64,000 bases of DNA from DATFTE01 sp963802575 (GTDB lineage: Bacteria; Acidobacteriota; Terriglobia; Terriglobales; Acidobacteriaceae): contig CAWDJF010000004.1 in the NCBI GenBank assembly GCA_963802575.1, positions 841,560 to 905,559 of the forward strand, written 5' to 3'. The notes below the pieces were generated by a model. The model made no database searches. It saw only the letters and a program-made list of their open reading frames with translations, and was not told the origin of the DNA. Position 1 is the first letter of the stretch, and every line of letters begins with the position of its first letter. Made by a program: the position numbers and the translations under genes. This document shows positions 25,808 to 32,783 of the stretch, piece after piece.

Positions 25808-25871
25808 TTGACCCATCTTTACGCTTCTTGACTAACTCTTTACGCCTTCCCCCGGCCTCTCCTCTTCTAAC
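25808..25871 (+). promoter_or_regulatory. second four-half-site Pho-like promoter
   Basis: TTGACC 25808, TTTACG 25818, TTGACT 25828, TTTACG 25839: spacings 10, 10, 11, the same as at 20806. A TCTAAC at 25866 is placed like the TTTAAC of the first copy. A stem-loop (25896-25922) follows in the predicted leader. Confidence 0.55.
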
Positions 25872-25930
25872 CAATCGCTACCCAAAAATACTTCTGGCTC
25901 CGTCGCCCCGAGCGGCGGAGCCCCTCGAAA

Positions 25931-25974
25931 TTAACAGTGCTTTAACAATCTTACGGCGACCCCCGCACTAAGAT
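25931..25974 (+). promoter_or_regulatory. proximal Pho-box-like promoter of the STAS gene
   Basis: TTAACA (25931-25936), 5 bases, TTAACA (25942-25947), then TAAGAT at 25969-25974. The predicted transcription start falls at or next to the ATG at 25981, so the mRNA could be leaderless. Confidence 0.5.
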
Positions 25975-25980
25975 TTCCCA

Positions 25981-26319
25981 ATGCCCAAGGAGCCTCTCGT
26001 CATTGAAGATTCCCCCGGCCCAAAAGAAGGACAGCGCGTTCTCCGTCTTGACGGCCCTCTCGTCATGAGTAACCTCTTCGATTTTCAGACCATGGTCCGC
26101 ACCAACGATGTTCCCCGGCTGATCATCGACTTCACCAAGGTGCCTTACATGGATTCGGCCGGAATCGGCGCGTTGGTTGGCGCCTACGTCACCCATCAGA
26201 AGGATGGACGCACTTTGTCTTTGGTAGGAGTGAATGACCGCGTCCGCACCGCTCTGCAAGTGACCCATGTCGAGCAGTTCTTCAAGTTTTACAACACCGT
26301 CGACGCTGCCGCCGCCTGA
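25981..26319 (+). CDS. STAS-domain protein (anti-sigma factor antagonist-like)
   Basis: A 112-residue single-domain STAS protein. The core is VLRLDGPLVMSNLFDFQ, LIIDFTKVPYMDSAGIGALV and LSLVGVNDRVRTALQVTH. The serine in MDSAGIG is the conserved site phosphorylated by partner-switching kinases in SpoIIAA/RsbV proteins (family knowledge). No kinase or phosphatase partner is adjacent. Two upstream Pho-like boxes point at this gene, and a strong terminator follows, so it is a monocistronic unit. The start ATG 25981 has no Shine-Dalgarno, in keeping with a possible leaderless transcript. Confidence 0.9.
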   Translation: MPKEPLVIEDSPGPKEGQRVLRLDGPLVMSNLFDFQTMVRTNDVPRLIIDFTKVPYMDSAGIGALVGAYVTHQKDGRTLSLVGVNDRVRTALQVTHVEQFFKFYNTVDAAAA

Positions 26320-26328
26320 AAACAGGAA

Positions 26329-26354
26329 GGGCGGCCCGAAGGCCGCCCGTTTTT
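26329..26354 (+). terminator. rho-independent terminator after the STAS gene
   Basis: GGGCGGCC-CGAA-GGCCGCCC followed by GTTTTT. The convergent cold-shock gene ends 24 bases further on and may use the same hairpin. Confidence 0.9.
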
Positions 26355-26377
26355 ACCGTATTTTCTCAGTCAGTGGC

Positions 26378-26578
26378 TTATGCCGGCTTCACGTTCTCGG
26401 CTTGCCAGCCCTTGGGGCCTTTGACTACATCGAACTGCACTTGCTGACCCTCTTGCAGGCTGCGAAATCCGCTGGATTGAATGGCCGAGAAGTGTACGAA
26501 GACATCCTCGCCGTTCTGGCGGCTGATAAATCCATAACCCTTGGCGTCGTTAAACCACTTTACTGTTCCTGTTTCCAT
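26378..26578 (-). CDS. cold-shock-domain RNA-binding protein
   Basis: A 66-residue CspA-type protein, a single OB-fold that binds single-stranded RNA or DNA. It begins METGTVKWFNDAKGYGFIS; RNP1 is KGYGFI and RNP2 is VFVHF. The C-terminus is GPKGWQAENVKPA. The length is normal. AAAGGA lies about 13 bases before the ATG. A long 5' leader of roughly 90 bases is predicted from the promoter at 26674-26702, as is common for cold-shock mRNAs, which often use the leader for temperature control. Confidence 0.97.
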   Translation of the reverse strand: METGTVKWFNDAKGYGFISRQNGEDVFVHFSAIQSSGFRSLQEGQQVQFDVVKGPKGWQAENVKPA

Positions 26579-26673
26579 GGTGTTGCATTGTTCCTTTTGT
26601 GTGATGTTGCGCTGAATTCCTCGCAGAACTTCGCAGGCAGGATCATGCTATTGAGCGGAGATACTGGAAACTG

Positions 26674-26702
26674 CAAATACCGCAAGATCAAACGCGTCTC
26701 AA
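26674..26702 (-). promoter_or_regulatory. promoter of the cold-shock gene
   Basis: On the minus strand TTGAGA (26702-26697), 17 bases, TATTTG (26679-26674). This gives a leader of about 90 nt before the ATG at 26578. Confidence 0.55.
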
Positions 26703-26871
26703 TCTTACCGTATTTTCCACAGAGGCTCCAAGAAATTTCCGCGAATATGTCCCTAAGTCATTGAATCAATAGTCCCCTAACGGGAACCGCCCGCCAAACC
26801 TGATACCCAAAGGGTTCTCCTGCCGGCCGCCACACTTGGCATTCCACCCTCCTTCCGTTCATCATGTAGGA

Positions 26872-27789
26872 ATGCTTCGCCGTTGCCTCATCTTTCTCTT
26901 AATGTTCTCCGCTGTCAGCTTTGGTGACATCATCGAGGACGTCCGCCGCTCTTTGGCCATGGGCAGTTTCGCCACGGCTGACCAGCACCTGCAGGAGTAC
27001 CGCGCTCACCACAGCATCACTCCCGAATATCTCGAGGCTCTTTCCTGGATGGCTCGCGCCGCCGCCAGCCAGAACCAGATGGGTGCCGCCGAGTCCTACG
27101 CTAAGCAGACCGAAGCCTTTGCGAGGCAGCTATTGACCAAGCGCGCCCTTGATGCCGAGCCTCACCTTCCCACCGCCCTGGGCGCAGCCATTGAGGTGCA
27201 GGCGCAAGCTCTCGTCGCCGGAGGCCATCAGCCCCAAGCCGTCGCCCTGCTGAAACGTGACTTGACGGAATTCGGCAAAACTTCCATCGCTCCCCGCTTG
27301 CAGAAGAACCTCAACCTTCTCGGGATGACCGGCCAGCCCGCACCCGCGCTTCAACTCAGCGAGAATCTCGGATCGAAGCCAACTCCGCTCGCCCAGCTCA
27401 AGGGATCGCCCGTGCTTCTCTTTTTCTGGGCGCACTGGTGTGTCGACTGCAAAGCCGAAGGGCCCATCATTACTCAGCTTCGCTCCGAGTTTGGTCCCAA
27501 GGGGCTGATCGTCATGGCGCCCACCCAACGTTACGGATACGCCGCCGGAGGACAAGACGCCACTCCGCAAGCTGAACTCGCCTACATCGAGCAAGTCTGG
27601 AAGCATTATTACTTCGGCTTAGAGAACATCCCGGTCCCAGTCAGCAAAGCGAATTTCGATCGCTACGGGGCCAGCACCACGCCCACTCTGGTATTGGTGG
27701 ATCGCGCCGGCAAGGTCGCCATGTATCATCCCGGAGCCATGCCTTACGAAGAACTTCGCGGCGCCATCGAAAAGGTGTTCGCCAATTGA
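26872..27789 (+). CDS. exported TlpA-like thioredoxin-fold protein with helical N-terminal domain
   Basis: A protein of about 305 residues. The signal peptide (LRRCLIFLLMFSAVSFGD) is followed by a 150-residue alpha-helical region of TPR-like character (ADQHLQEYRAHHSITPEYLE, AVALLKRDLTEFGKT) and then a TlpA/ResA-type thioredoxin fold with FFWAHWCVDCKAEGP. WCVDC is the redox pair, and the cis-proline is in STTPTLVL. It is likely a periplasmic or membrane-associated disulfide reductase. The ATG at 26872 is preferred because the signal peptide starts there. The stop overlaps the next start (TTG within ATTGA), so this begins a three-gene coupled operon. Confidence 0.88.
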   Translation: MLRRCLIFLLMFSAVSFGDIIEDVRRSLAMGSFATADQHLQEYRAHHSITPEYLEALSWMARAAASQNQMGAAESYAKQTEAFARQLLTKRALDAEPHLPTALGAAIEVQAQALVAGGHQPQAVALLKRDLTEFGKTSIAPRLQKNLNLLGMTGQPAPALQLSENLGSKPTPLAQLKGSPVLLFFWAHWCVDCKAEGPIITQLRSEFGPKGLIVMAPTQRYGYAAGGQDATPQAELAYIEQVWKHYYFGLENIPVPVSKANFDRYGASTTPTLVLVDRAGKVAMYHPGAMPYEELRGAIEKVFAN

Positions 27790-28706
27790 GAACCCGACGC
27801 CTGCACGCTTCCTGGTGCCTTGTGATTGTTCTCGTGTTGAGCAGCTTGGCGACAACTCCGAAACCCATGCAGATTAAAGTGGACCACGCCTCCGTCTGCG
27901 GATCGAACCTCAAGACTCTGCAAGACGGCTTCGCCTCAGTAGGACTCAAAACTGATTTCGGTGGACCTCACGCCCACGGCGGCACCCAGATGGCGCTGCT
28001 TGGTTTCGACGATGGCTCTTATCTCGAGCTCATCGCCCCACAGAAAGCCGGCATCCCCGTCGACTCCGGATGGGCCAAGATGATCGCCTCCGACGCCGGG
28101 CCCTGCGCCTGGGCCATCGGCTCCCACGACTTGAAAGGCGATGTCGCTCGCTTTAAACATCAAGGCCTTCCCGCTGACGGACCAGCTCCCGGCAGCCGCA
28201 CTCGTCCCGACGGCAAAGTCATTGAATGGGAAACCGCGATGGTCGGCTCGGCTGCGCCCGGCTCCACTTTGCCCTTCATGATTCAAGACAAGACTCCGCG
28301 CGAGCTGCGCGTCCAACCTTCCACCAGCGTGAAAGGCTCCCCGCTCACCGGAATCGCAATTATCATCCTCGGTGTCAACGACCTCGATGCAGCGGCCACA
28401 CTCTTCCGCCGCGCCTACGGATGGAGCGCTCCCACCTTCGAAGATCATTCCGAGGTCGGCGCCAGGCTCGCCTATTTTCCCGGCAGTCCCGTCGTCCTGG
28501 CTACGCCGCTAAGCGAGCATTCATGGCTACGGGGACGATTACAGACGTTCGGAGAGAGCCCCGTCGCTTACTTACTCGGCACCCCCGACCTCGCCGCCGC
28601 AAGCACGCGCTATACACTTTCATCGCAATCGAAATGGTTTGGAAGAGATGTCGCCTGGTTCGACGCCGCCAAACTCAACGGGATCCGCTTGGGAGTGGTG
28701 CAGTGA
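27786..28706 (+). CDS. exported VOC/glyoxalase-like protein
   Basis: A protein of 306 residues. The N-terminus (HASWCLVIVLVLSSLATT) looks like a signal peptide or anchor, unusual for VOC proteins. The rest matches the glyoxalase-like fold: IKVDHASVCGSNLKTLQDGF, GFDDGSYLELIAP, and a second half starting ITGIAIIILGVNDLDAA-like sequence with HSEVGARLAYF. Its substrate is unknown. The TTG at 27786 overlaps the previous stop; if it is not used, an internal ATG (MQIKVDH) would give a cytoplasmic form without signal. It overlaps the next gene by 4 bases (GTGA). Confidence 0.8.
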   Translation: MRTRRLHASWCLVIVLVLSSLATTPKPMQIKVDHASVCGSNLKTLQDGFASVGLKTDFGGPHAHGGTQMALLGFDDGSYLELIAPQKAGIPVDSGWAKMIASDAGPCAWAIGSHDLKGDVARFKHQGLPADGPAPGSRTRPDGKVIEWETAMVGSAAPGSTLPFMIQDKTPRELRVQPSTSVKGSPLTGIAIIILGVNDLDAAATLFRRAYGWSAPTFEDHSEVGARLAYFPGSPVVLATPLSEHSWLRGRLQTFGESPVAYLLGTPDLAAASTRYTLSSQSKWFGRDVAWFDAAKLNGIRLGVVQ

Positions 28707-29305
28707 ACGTCGCCACAAAACGCTTGCTGTGCGCTCTGGCCTTAAACATCGCCTTGCTGGGCTGCAATAAAACGTCGGCTCCCGAAGCCGCGCCCGAGGA
28801 AAACTACACTCCCGCCACCGGGGCCATCGGCCTCGATATCATCTCGATGGGAAATGCCGACGGAGATGTCCGCTGGATGGTCACTTACACCGACGGACCG
28901 AACGCCACCAAGTTCCAAATCGCGCTTGATCGCCCCACTTCATCCAACGCCGGCCTCATGGCCTCGGGCAAAGGAGAGTTCACCTCTCTCCCCGACTCCG
29001 ATCCGACCGCCTTGCTCGATGCCCTGCGCCCCATTCTGCACGCGAAGCACATGCCGAATCGCGTCGAAAAGGTCGAATCGCTCCCCTTCGAATACGCGCT
29101 ACTCGGATCCGATCAGAGCCGCACCGCCGACGGTGCCTTCCACAAACTACCCAAGGGAAACTGGACCGCCACCAAACTCTTCCTCGCCAACGACCAGGCT
29201 GAAATCTATTTCAACTACAACCCAATCATCCACAAAGCCGAGTTCGCTATCAAAGCTCCCGAATACGGAGACCGCCTCCTGGCCGAATTTGCAAAGATCT
29301 TCTAA
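28703..29305 (+). CDS. lipoprotein of unknown function
   Basis: A 200-residue protein starting at GTG 28703, four bases inside the end of the VOC gene. The signal LLCALALNIALLGC ends in a lipobox cysteine. The mature part begins NKTSAPEAAPEENY, a typical linker, then a mixed alpha/beta domain (GLDIISMGNADGDVRWMVTY, AEIYFNYNPIIHKAEFAIKA). No named family is recognised. It is the third gene of the coupled set with the TlpA-like and VOC proteins, so the three probably act together at the periplasmic face (inference). Confidence 0.75.
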   Translation: MNVATKRLLCALALNIALLGCNKTSAPEAAPEENYTPATGAIGLDIISMGNADGDVRWMVTYTDGPNATKFQIALDRPTSSNAGLMASGKGEFTSLPDSDPTALLDALRPILHAKHMPNRVEKVESLPFEYALLGSDQSRTADGAFHKLPKGNWTATKLFLANDQAEIYFNYNPIIHKAEFAIKAPEYGDRLLAEFAKIF

Positions 29306-29321
29306 CCGTCGCCGAGGTCTT

Positions 29322-29397
29322 GTCATTCCGAGGAGCGAAGCGACGAGGAATCTGCTTTGGATTTTTCTGGGTACCGGGTACTAGGTACTGGATACTT
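29322..29397. repeat. GTCATTCC element plus GGTACTGG-type heptad repeat
   Basis: An imperfect palindrome GTCATTCCGAGGAGCGAAGC ... GAGGAATC, followed by TGGGTACCGGGTACTAGGTACTGGATACT built from GGTACTN units. The heptad repeat supplies the last codons and stop of the minus-strand gene at 29381. Confidence 0.65.
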
Positions 29398-29572
29398 TTT
29401 CATACCCACCACACACCCGCACCGGCAATCGCGGATACTTAGGAAACTCAGCCTGCTTCACCGACCGCTCGCAAAAATAAAACACCGACCCCCGATCCGA
29501 CACGATGCGCCGCATAAACACACACGACGCACACAACCCCACGGCCGCCTCTTCCTTCCCGTCTTCCATCAT
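29381..29572 (-). CDS. small Cys4 protein, possible zinc ribbon
   Basis: A 63-residue protein with CASC near the N-terminus, FCERS in the middle and RVCGGYE near the end, a spacing compatible with one Zn(Cys)4 site. The RRIVSDRGSVFYFCE and FPKYPRLPV blocks match a small acidobacterial protein type I recall seeing repeatedly, without known function. Its last four residues come from the flanking heptad repeat, so the native C-terminus probably ends at CGGYE. The start is uncertain; two consecutive Met codons open the frame. Confidence 0.55.
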   Translation of the reverse strand: MMEDGKEEAAVGLCASCVFMRRIVSDRGSVFYFCERSVKQAEFPKYPRLPVRVCGGYEKVSST

Positions 29573-29598
29573 TCAAATCTAAGATCACCCTCACTCTT

Positions 29599-29645
29599 TG
29601 TCATCCCGAACGAAGTGAAGGATCTGCAGCAGCCCGGGTGCACCG
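29599..29645. repeat. GTCATCCC...GAAGGATCTG element
   Basis: A copy of the GTCATCC family, here with a GC-rich extension, between the small Cys4 gene and the DUF3395-like gene. Confidence 0.55.
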
Positions 29646-29722
29646 TCCTTGTCGCCGCGCTTTTTGCGGCGACAGGGCGGGGATCTTCCCTGACGCCTGA
29701 CGCCCGAAGCCTGATGCCCAGA

Positions 29723-31123
29723 CTAAGGCAACGAAACCGTCCCGCCCTCCGGCACATTCGTCTCGTACCGCAACCCCTGCCACAGATAGATGATCTTCAA
29801 TCTCTTCGTCTGTCCCGGCGCCGGATCCCCTCCCATCGTGTCCCGGTTCACCGCCATGTTCAGCGTGTCGCCCTGCACCTGCGACGCGAGTCGCGACGTT
29901 ACATCTGTATTCTGGTCTCCCGCGCCAAACGACGCCCGCATGATCTGCAACCGCCCGCCGCCACCCGGCCAGTTCCATCCATTATCTCCGCCCGCTCCCG
30001 GCAGGCTCAGCGTCCCATTCTCGCTGATCACTACTTGCCCCGGCTGCCCATTGAATTCATAAGACACCGTCAGAATCTTCGGACGATCCGGCGCCGGATC
30101 CCCTCCCATCGCTTCATTGTTAATCCGCATATTCAACTGATCGCCCTGCACCCGCGAACTCAGCAGGCTGGTCACATCGCGGAAGCGGTAGTCCGCTCCA
30201 TACTGCGCGCGCATGATTACCAGGTTCCCCACGTACGACGGATTCCCGTTCGGCAGCGTCAGCACGCTCTTTTCCGGTACGGTGATCGTCGCCGTCCGCC
30301 CCCGGTACACGTACCACACCGTCAGCGCCTTCCTATGCTCTTGTACCGGATCGCGCCCCATGCTGTCGTTGGTTACTCTTACTGACAACTGCCCATCGCG
30401 GATCTGCGAGTTCAGCCGCGCCGTTACATCCACCAGCCGGTCGCCCGCGCCATACTCCGCGCGTAGGATTCGCAAGCCGCGCCCATGTTCACGGTCATCG
30501 TCATGATCCCGGCCGCCTCCGAGTGTCAGATAGTCGCCCTCCGCCAGCGTGATCTGTCCCGGTCTCCCATCACTTACATAAGACACGATCAATGACTTAG
30601 TGGCTCCCGGCGCTGGATCTCCCCCCAGCGTATCGTTCCCCACCCTCATTCCGATGTGTCCATTCTGTATCTGCGAATTCAGCAGCCCCGTCACATCGCG
30701 CATGCGGTTTCCCGATCCATACTGTGCCTGCGTGATGCGCAACCCGCCGTTGCCTCCGCCACCCGCCCATCCGCCTCCGCCACCCGGCCATCCGCCTCCG
30801 CCACCGTTCGCGATCACCAGGCTCACCATGTCATTCTCGCGGAACGTCATCGTTTGCAGATCGCCGCGCTCGCTGCGCACCTGCAGCCGCAACGTCTTCA
30901 CCTGCCCCGGCGCAGGATCGCCTCCCAGCCCATCATTCGTGACTTGAAAATTCAGCTGGTTGTTGTGAATCATCGACGACACCAGGCTGGTTACATCCCG
31001 GAACGTATTCCCTGACCCGTAGTCCGCCCGAACCATCGTGTACCGCGCCCCGCCATACTGCGCGAACCCCAGCGAAGACGCCAGCAAAAATGCCAGCACG
31101 AATAGAAAATGTGATCGTCTCAT
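29723..31123 (-). CDS. exported protein with five tandem DUF3395-like repeats
   Basis: A protein of about 466 residues. Signal peptide HFLFVLAFLLASSLGFA, then five repeats of about 80-90 residues. Each has the same skeleton: an Ala/Arg-rich strand with YGAG or YGSG, DVTxxL, a three-strand segment with N(D/E)xMGGDPAPG, K-L-x-V-x-Y, and a closing LxLP. This resembles DUF3395, the C-terminal domain of eukaryotic DNAJC11, here secreted and repeated. Glycine-rich linkers (GGGGGWPGGGGGWAGGGG) and a DHDDDREHG stretch separate repeats. The start is ATG 31123, preceded by AAGGGGG; the longer frame from 31225 is rejected. Role unknown; a surface or matrix protein is possible. Confidence 0.82.
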   Translation of the reverse strand: MRRSHFLFVLAFLLASSLGFAQYGGARYTMVRADYGSGNTFRDVTSLVSSMIHNNQLNFQVTNDGLGGDPAPGQVKTLRLQVRSERGDLQTMTFRENDMVSLVIANGGGGGWPGGGGGWAGGGGNGGLRITQAQYGSGNRMRDVTGLLNSQIQNGHIGMRVGNDTLGGDPAPGATKSLIVSYVSDGRPGQITLAEGDYLTLGGGRDHDDDREHGRGLRILRAEYGAGDRLVDVTARLNSQIRDGQLSVRVTNDSMGRDPVQEHRKALTVWYVYRGRTATITVPEKSVLTLPNGNPSYVGNLVIMRAQYGADYRFRDVTSLLSSRVQGDQLNMRINNEAMGGDPAPDRPKILTVSYEFNGQPGQVVISENGTLSLPGAGGDNGWNWPGGGGRLQIMRASFGAGDQNTDVTSRLASQVQGDTLNMAVNRDTMGGDPAPGQTKRLKIIYLWQGLRYETNVPEGGTVSLP

Positions 31124-31232
31124 TCGATTGCCCCCTTTCGATTGCGCAACTATGGAAGCGGCCAGCCGAGCCAAACCGCTTATGGGGCCAGAGTATACTC
31201 CGCCGCAGATGCCGCGGAGTGACATAGGGCCC

Positions 31233-31259
31233 GTGTGGCGCGGGCGCCCTCGCCCGCGG
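31233..31259. repeat. REP-like GTGGCGCGGGCGCC palindrome
   Basis: A copy of the family at 20735, 41904, 43775 and 50587, here upstream of the DUF3395-like gene. It is followed by a T-rich tract of TGATTTTG/TTGGTTTTGA units to about 31320. Confidence 0.7.
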
Positions 31260-31427
31260 CCGTTGATGTTGGTGTTGGTTTTGATTTTGAGGTTGATTTT
31301 GATTTTGACCTGGATCTGGATCAGGCCTCATGTAGACGCTGACGCCTCTGTCCGCCTCAGTTCATGCGAAGCGACAAGGCAACACCAACCCTCACCAGAC
31401 TGCCCAAAATGGTTTATCCTGTCTGAT

Positions 31428-31691
31428 ATGGATCACTTCGAAGTCTTGCGAGAAAAGATCAGCGGTCTGCGCGCGGAGATCGCTCAGATTCAGGAACTGA
31501 ACCAGCACTATCGGCTTCATAATCGCGCCGACACGGAAGCGCAAATTGCTCATGGACAGAGACAGGAACGCCTGCAAGCCATCCAGCAGGAGCTAACCCG
31601 AGTCGCCGGCCTGGGCCGCAAAGTTCAGTCCATCGAAGAGGTAAAGGAAAAGCACCGCGCCAGCCTCCACCTGGTCAAGAAAGTTTCGTAA
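31428..31691 (+). CDS. small coiled-coil-type hypothetical protein
   Basis: An 87-residue, almost entirely helical charged protein (LREKISGLRAEIAQIQELNQ, RQERLQAIQQELTRVAGLGR). The heptad pattern suggests a coiled coil. It has no signal or membrane segment. The ATG at 31428 has no Shine-Dalgarno, and TATCCT 8-13 bases upstream could be a -10 element, so the message may be leaderless. No family is recognised. It is followed by a repeat element and then the Fic block. Confidence 0.6.
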   Translation: MDHFEVLREKISGLRAEIAQIQELNQHYRLHNRADTEAQIAHGQRQERLQAIQQELTRVAGLGRKVQSIEEVKEKHRASLHLVKKVS

Positions 31692-31873
31692 TCTCATGTA
31701 GCGGCGGGCGCCTCGTCCGCCCCGATGTCGAGTGGCAACGAGGCGTCCCCGCGCGCTCTTGATTTCAGTTGGCCGAATGGTAGATGTCCTAAAGGGACAA
31801 TGGTCTGTGCAAAAAGAAGTGATAAAATGGGCGAAAGGAAGGCGTATGATCGTCCTCCCGAGAGAGGTAAGCC

Positions 31874-32086
31874 ATGGCTGACCGTCAGCAGTTTTTTCGT
31901 CCCGTAGAGCCGGACCCCGAGCTCGCAAGAATACTTGAAGCGTCGAAGGCGACTGCCGTGACCGAAGAGGAATTGCGGGAGCAGCGAATTAGCTTTGCAT
32001 TTGGCAATGCCCCCCGTGGTTCGGAAAACCGGATTACCAAGGAGAGCGTTCGCGCGGCCTCAGAACATATCAAACTGCTGCCATAA
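31874..32086 (+). CDS. small protein upstream of Fic, possible partner or antitoxin
   Basis: A 70-residue protein with a good ribosome site (GAGAGG 7 bases before the ATG). It contains LREQRISFAFGNAPRG and ITKESVRAASEHIKLLP. I do not find the (S/T)xxxE(G/N) inhibitory motif of known Fic antitoxins, so calling it an antitoxin rests only on position, 18 bases before a Fic gene. Small proteins with a similar RISFAFGN...TKESVR pattern recur next to toxin-like genes in my recollection, but that is not proof. A regulatory or accessory role is equally possible. Confidence 0.6.
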   Translation: MADRQQFFRPVEPDPELARILEASKATAVTEEELREQRISFAFGNAPRGSENRITKESVRAASEHIKLLP

Positions 32087-32104
32087 CGGCAGCCTCTACC
32101 TCTA

Positions 32105-32701
32105 ATGTCTGTTAGAGAAAAAGACGATCCGGCGTTATACACGAAAATCCAAGAGCAGAATCTTCTTCGCCAGTACGACCTCCTATCAAACTGCATCGAA
32201 ATCGGCCTCGAGAAGGGCATCGAAGCATTCGACAAGTACACGCTGTGGGCTCTGAACTACGCGGCAGTTTCTAACATTTGCCAACTGGGCGGGCGCTTTC
32301 GCGAGGGCCCGATACGAGTTGGGAATCACGTGCCCCCGCATTTCAAGGATGTACCCAATCTCATGGATTCGTTTTTCTCAATCATTCATGAGAACTGGAC
32401 AATCATAGATCATCCAACCGCCCTTCCTGCTTTTGCCCTTTGGAACCTCAACTGGATACATCCGTTCATCGAAGGCAACGGAAGAACCGCCCGTGCTGCT
32501 TGTTACTACCTAATTTGTCTGAAGCAGGGCAAGATTCTAGGCGGCAAGAAAACCGTTCCAGAGCGCATTCGGGAAAACAGAGCGCCGTACATCGCTGGTC
32601 TGCAAGCAGCTGACCGCGCCTATGAACAGGGACAGTACGACATAACGGAACTTGCCAAATATTTGGAAGGTTTGTTGAAGGGCCAGCTCTCCGAGCCTTG
32701 A
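32105..32701 (+). CDS. Fic-domain protein (AMPylase-type)
   Basis: A 198-residue Fic/DOC protein. The catalytic loop is HPFIEGNGRTAR at about residue 119, matching HxFx(D/E)GNGRxxR, so the enzyme should transfer AMP or a related group from a nucleotide to a protein hydroxyl. A flap region precedes it, and the C-terminal helices carry ALQAADRAYEQGQYD-like sequence. There is no N-terminal inhibitory helix with the S/TxxxE motif, so any inhibitor would have to be C-terminal or supplied in trans. It is the second gene of a two-gene unit. Base composition is lower in GC than the neighbours, consistent with recent acquisition. Confidence 0.9.
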   Translation: MSVREKDDPALYTKIQEQNLLRQYDLLSNCIEIGLEKGIEAFDKYTLWALNYAAVSNICQLGGRFREGPIRVGNHVPPHFKDVPNLMDSFFSIIHENWTIIDHPTALPAFALWNLNWIHPFIEGNGRTARAACYYLICLKQGKILGGKKTVPERIRENRAPYIAGLQAADRAYEQGQYDITELAKYLEGLLKGQLSEP

Positions 32702-32783
32702 AGAGATTATCCGTAAGGAACACGGAAGCACTGAGCAATCAGCCACTGACGTTGCCTCACCGATGGGATAGCGCCAAGCCCGA

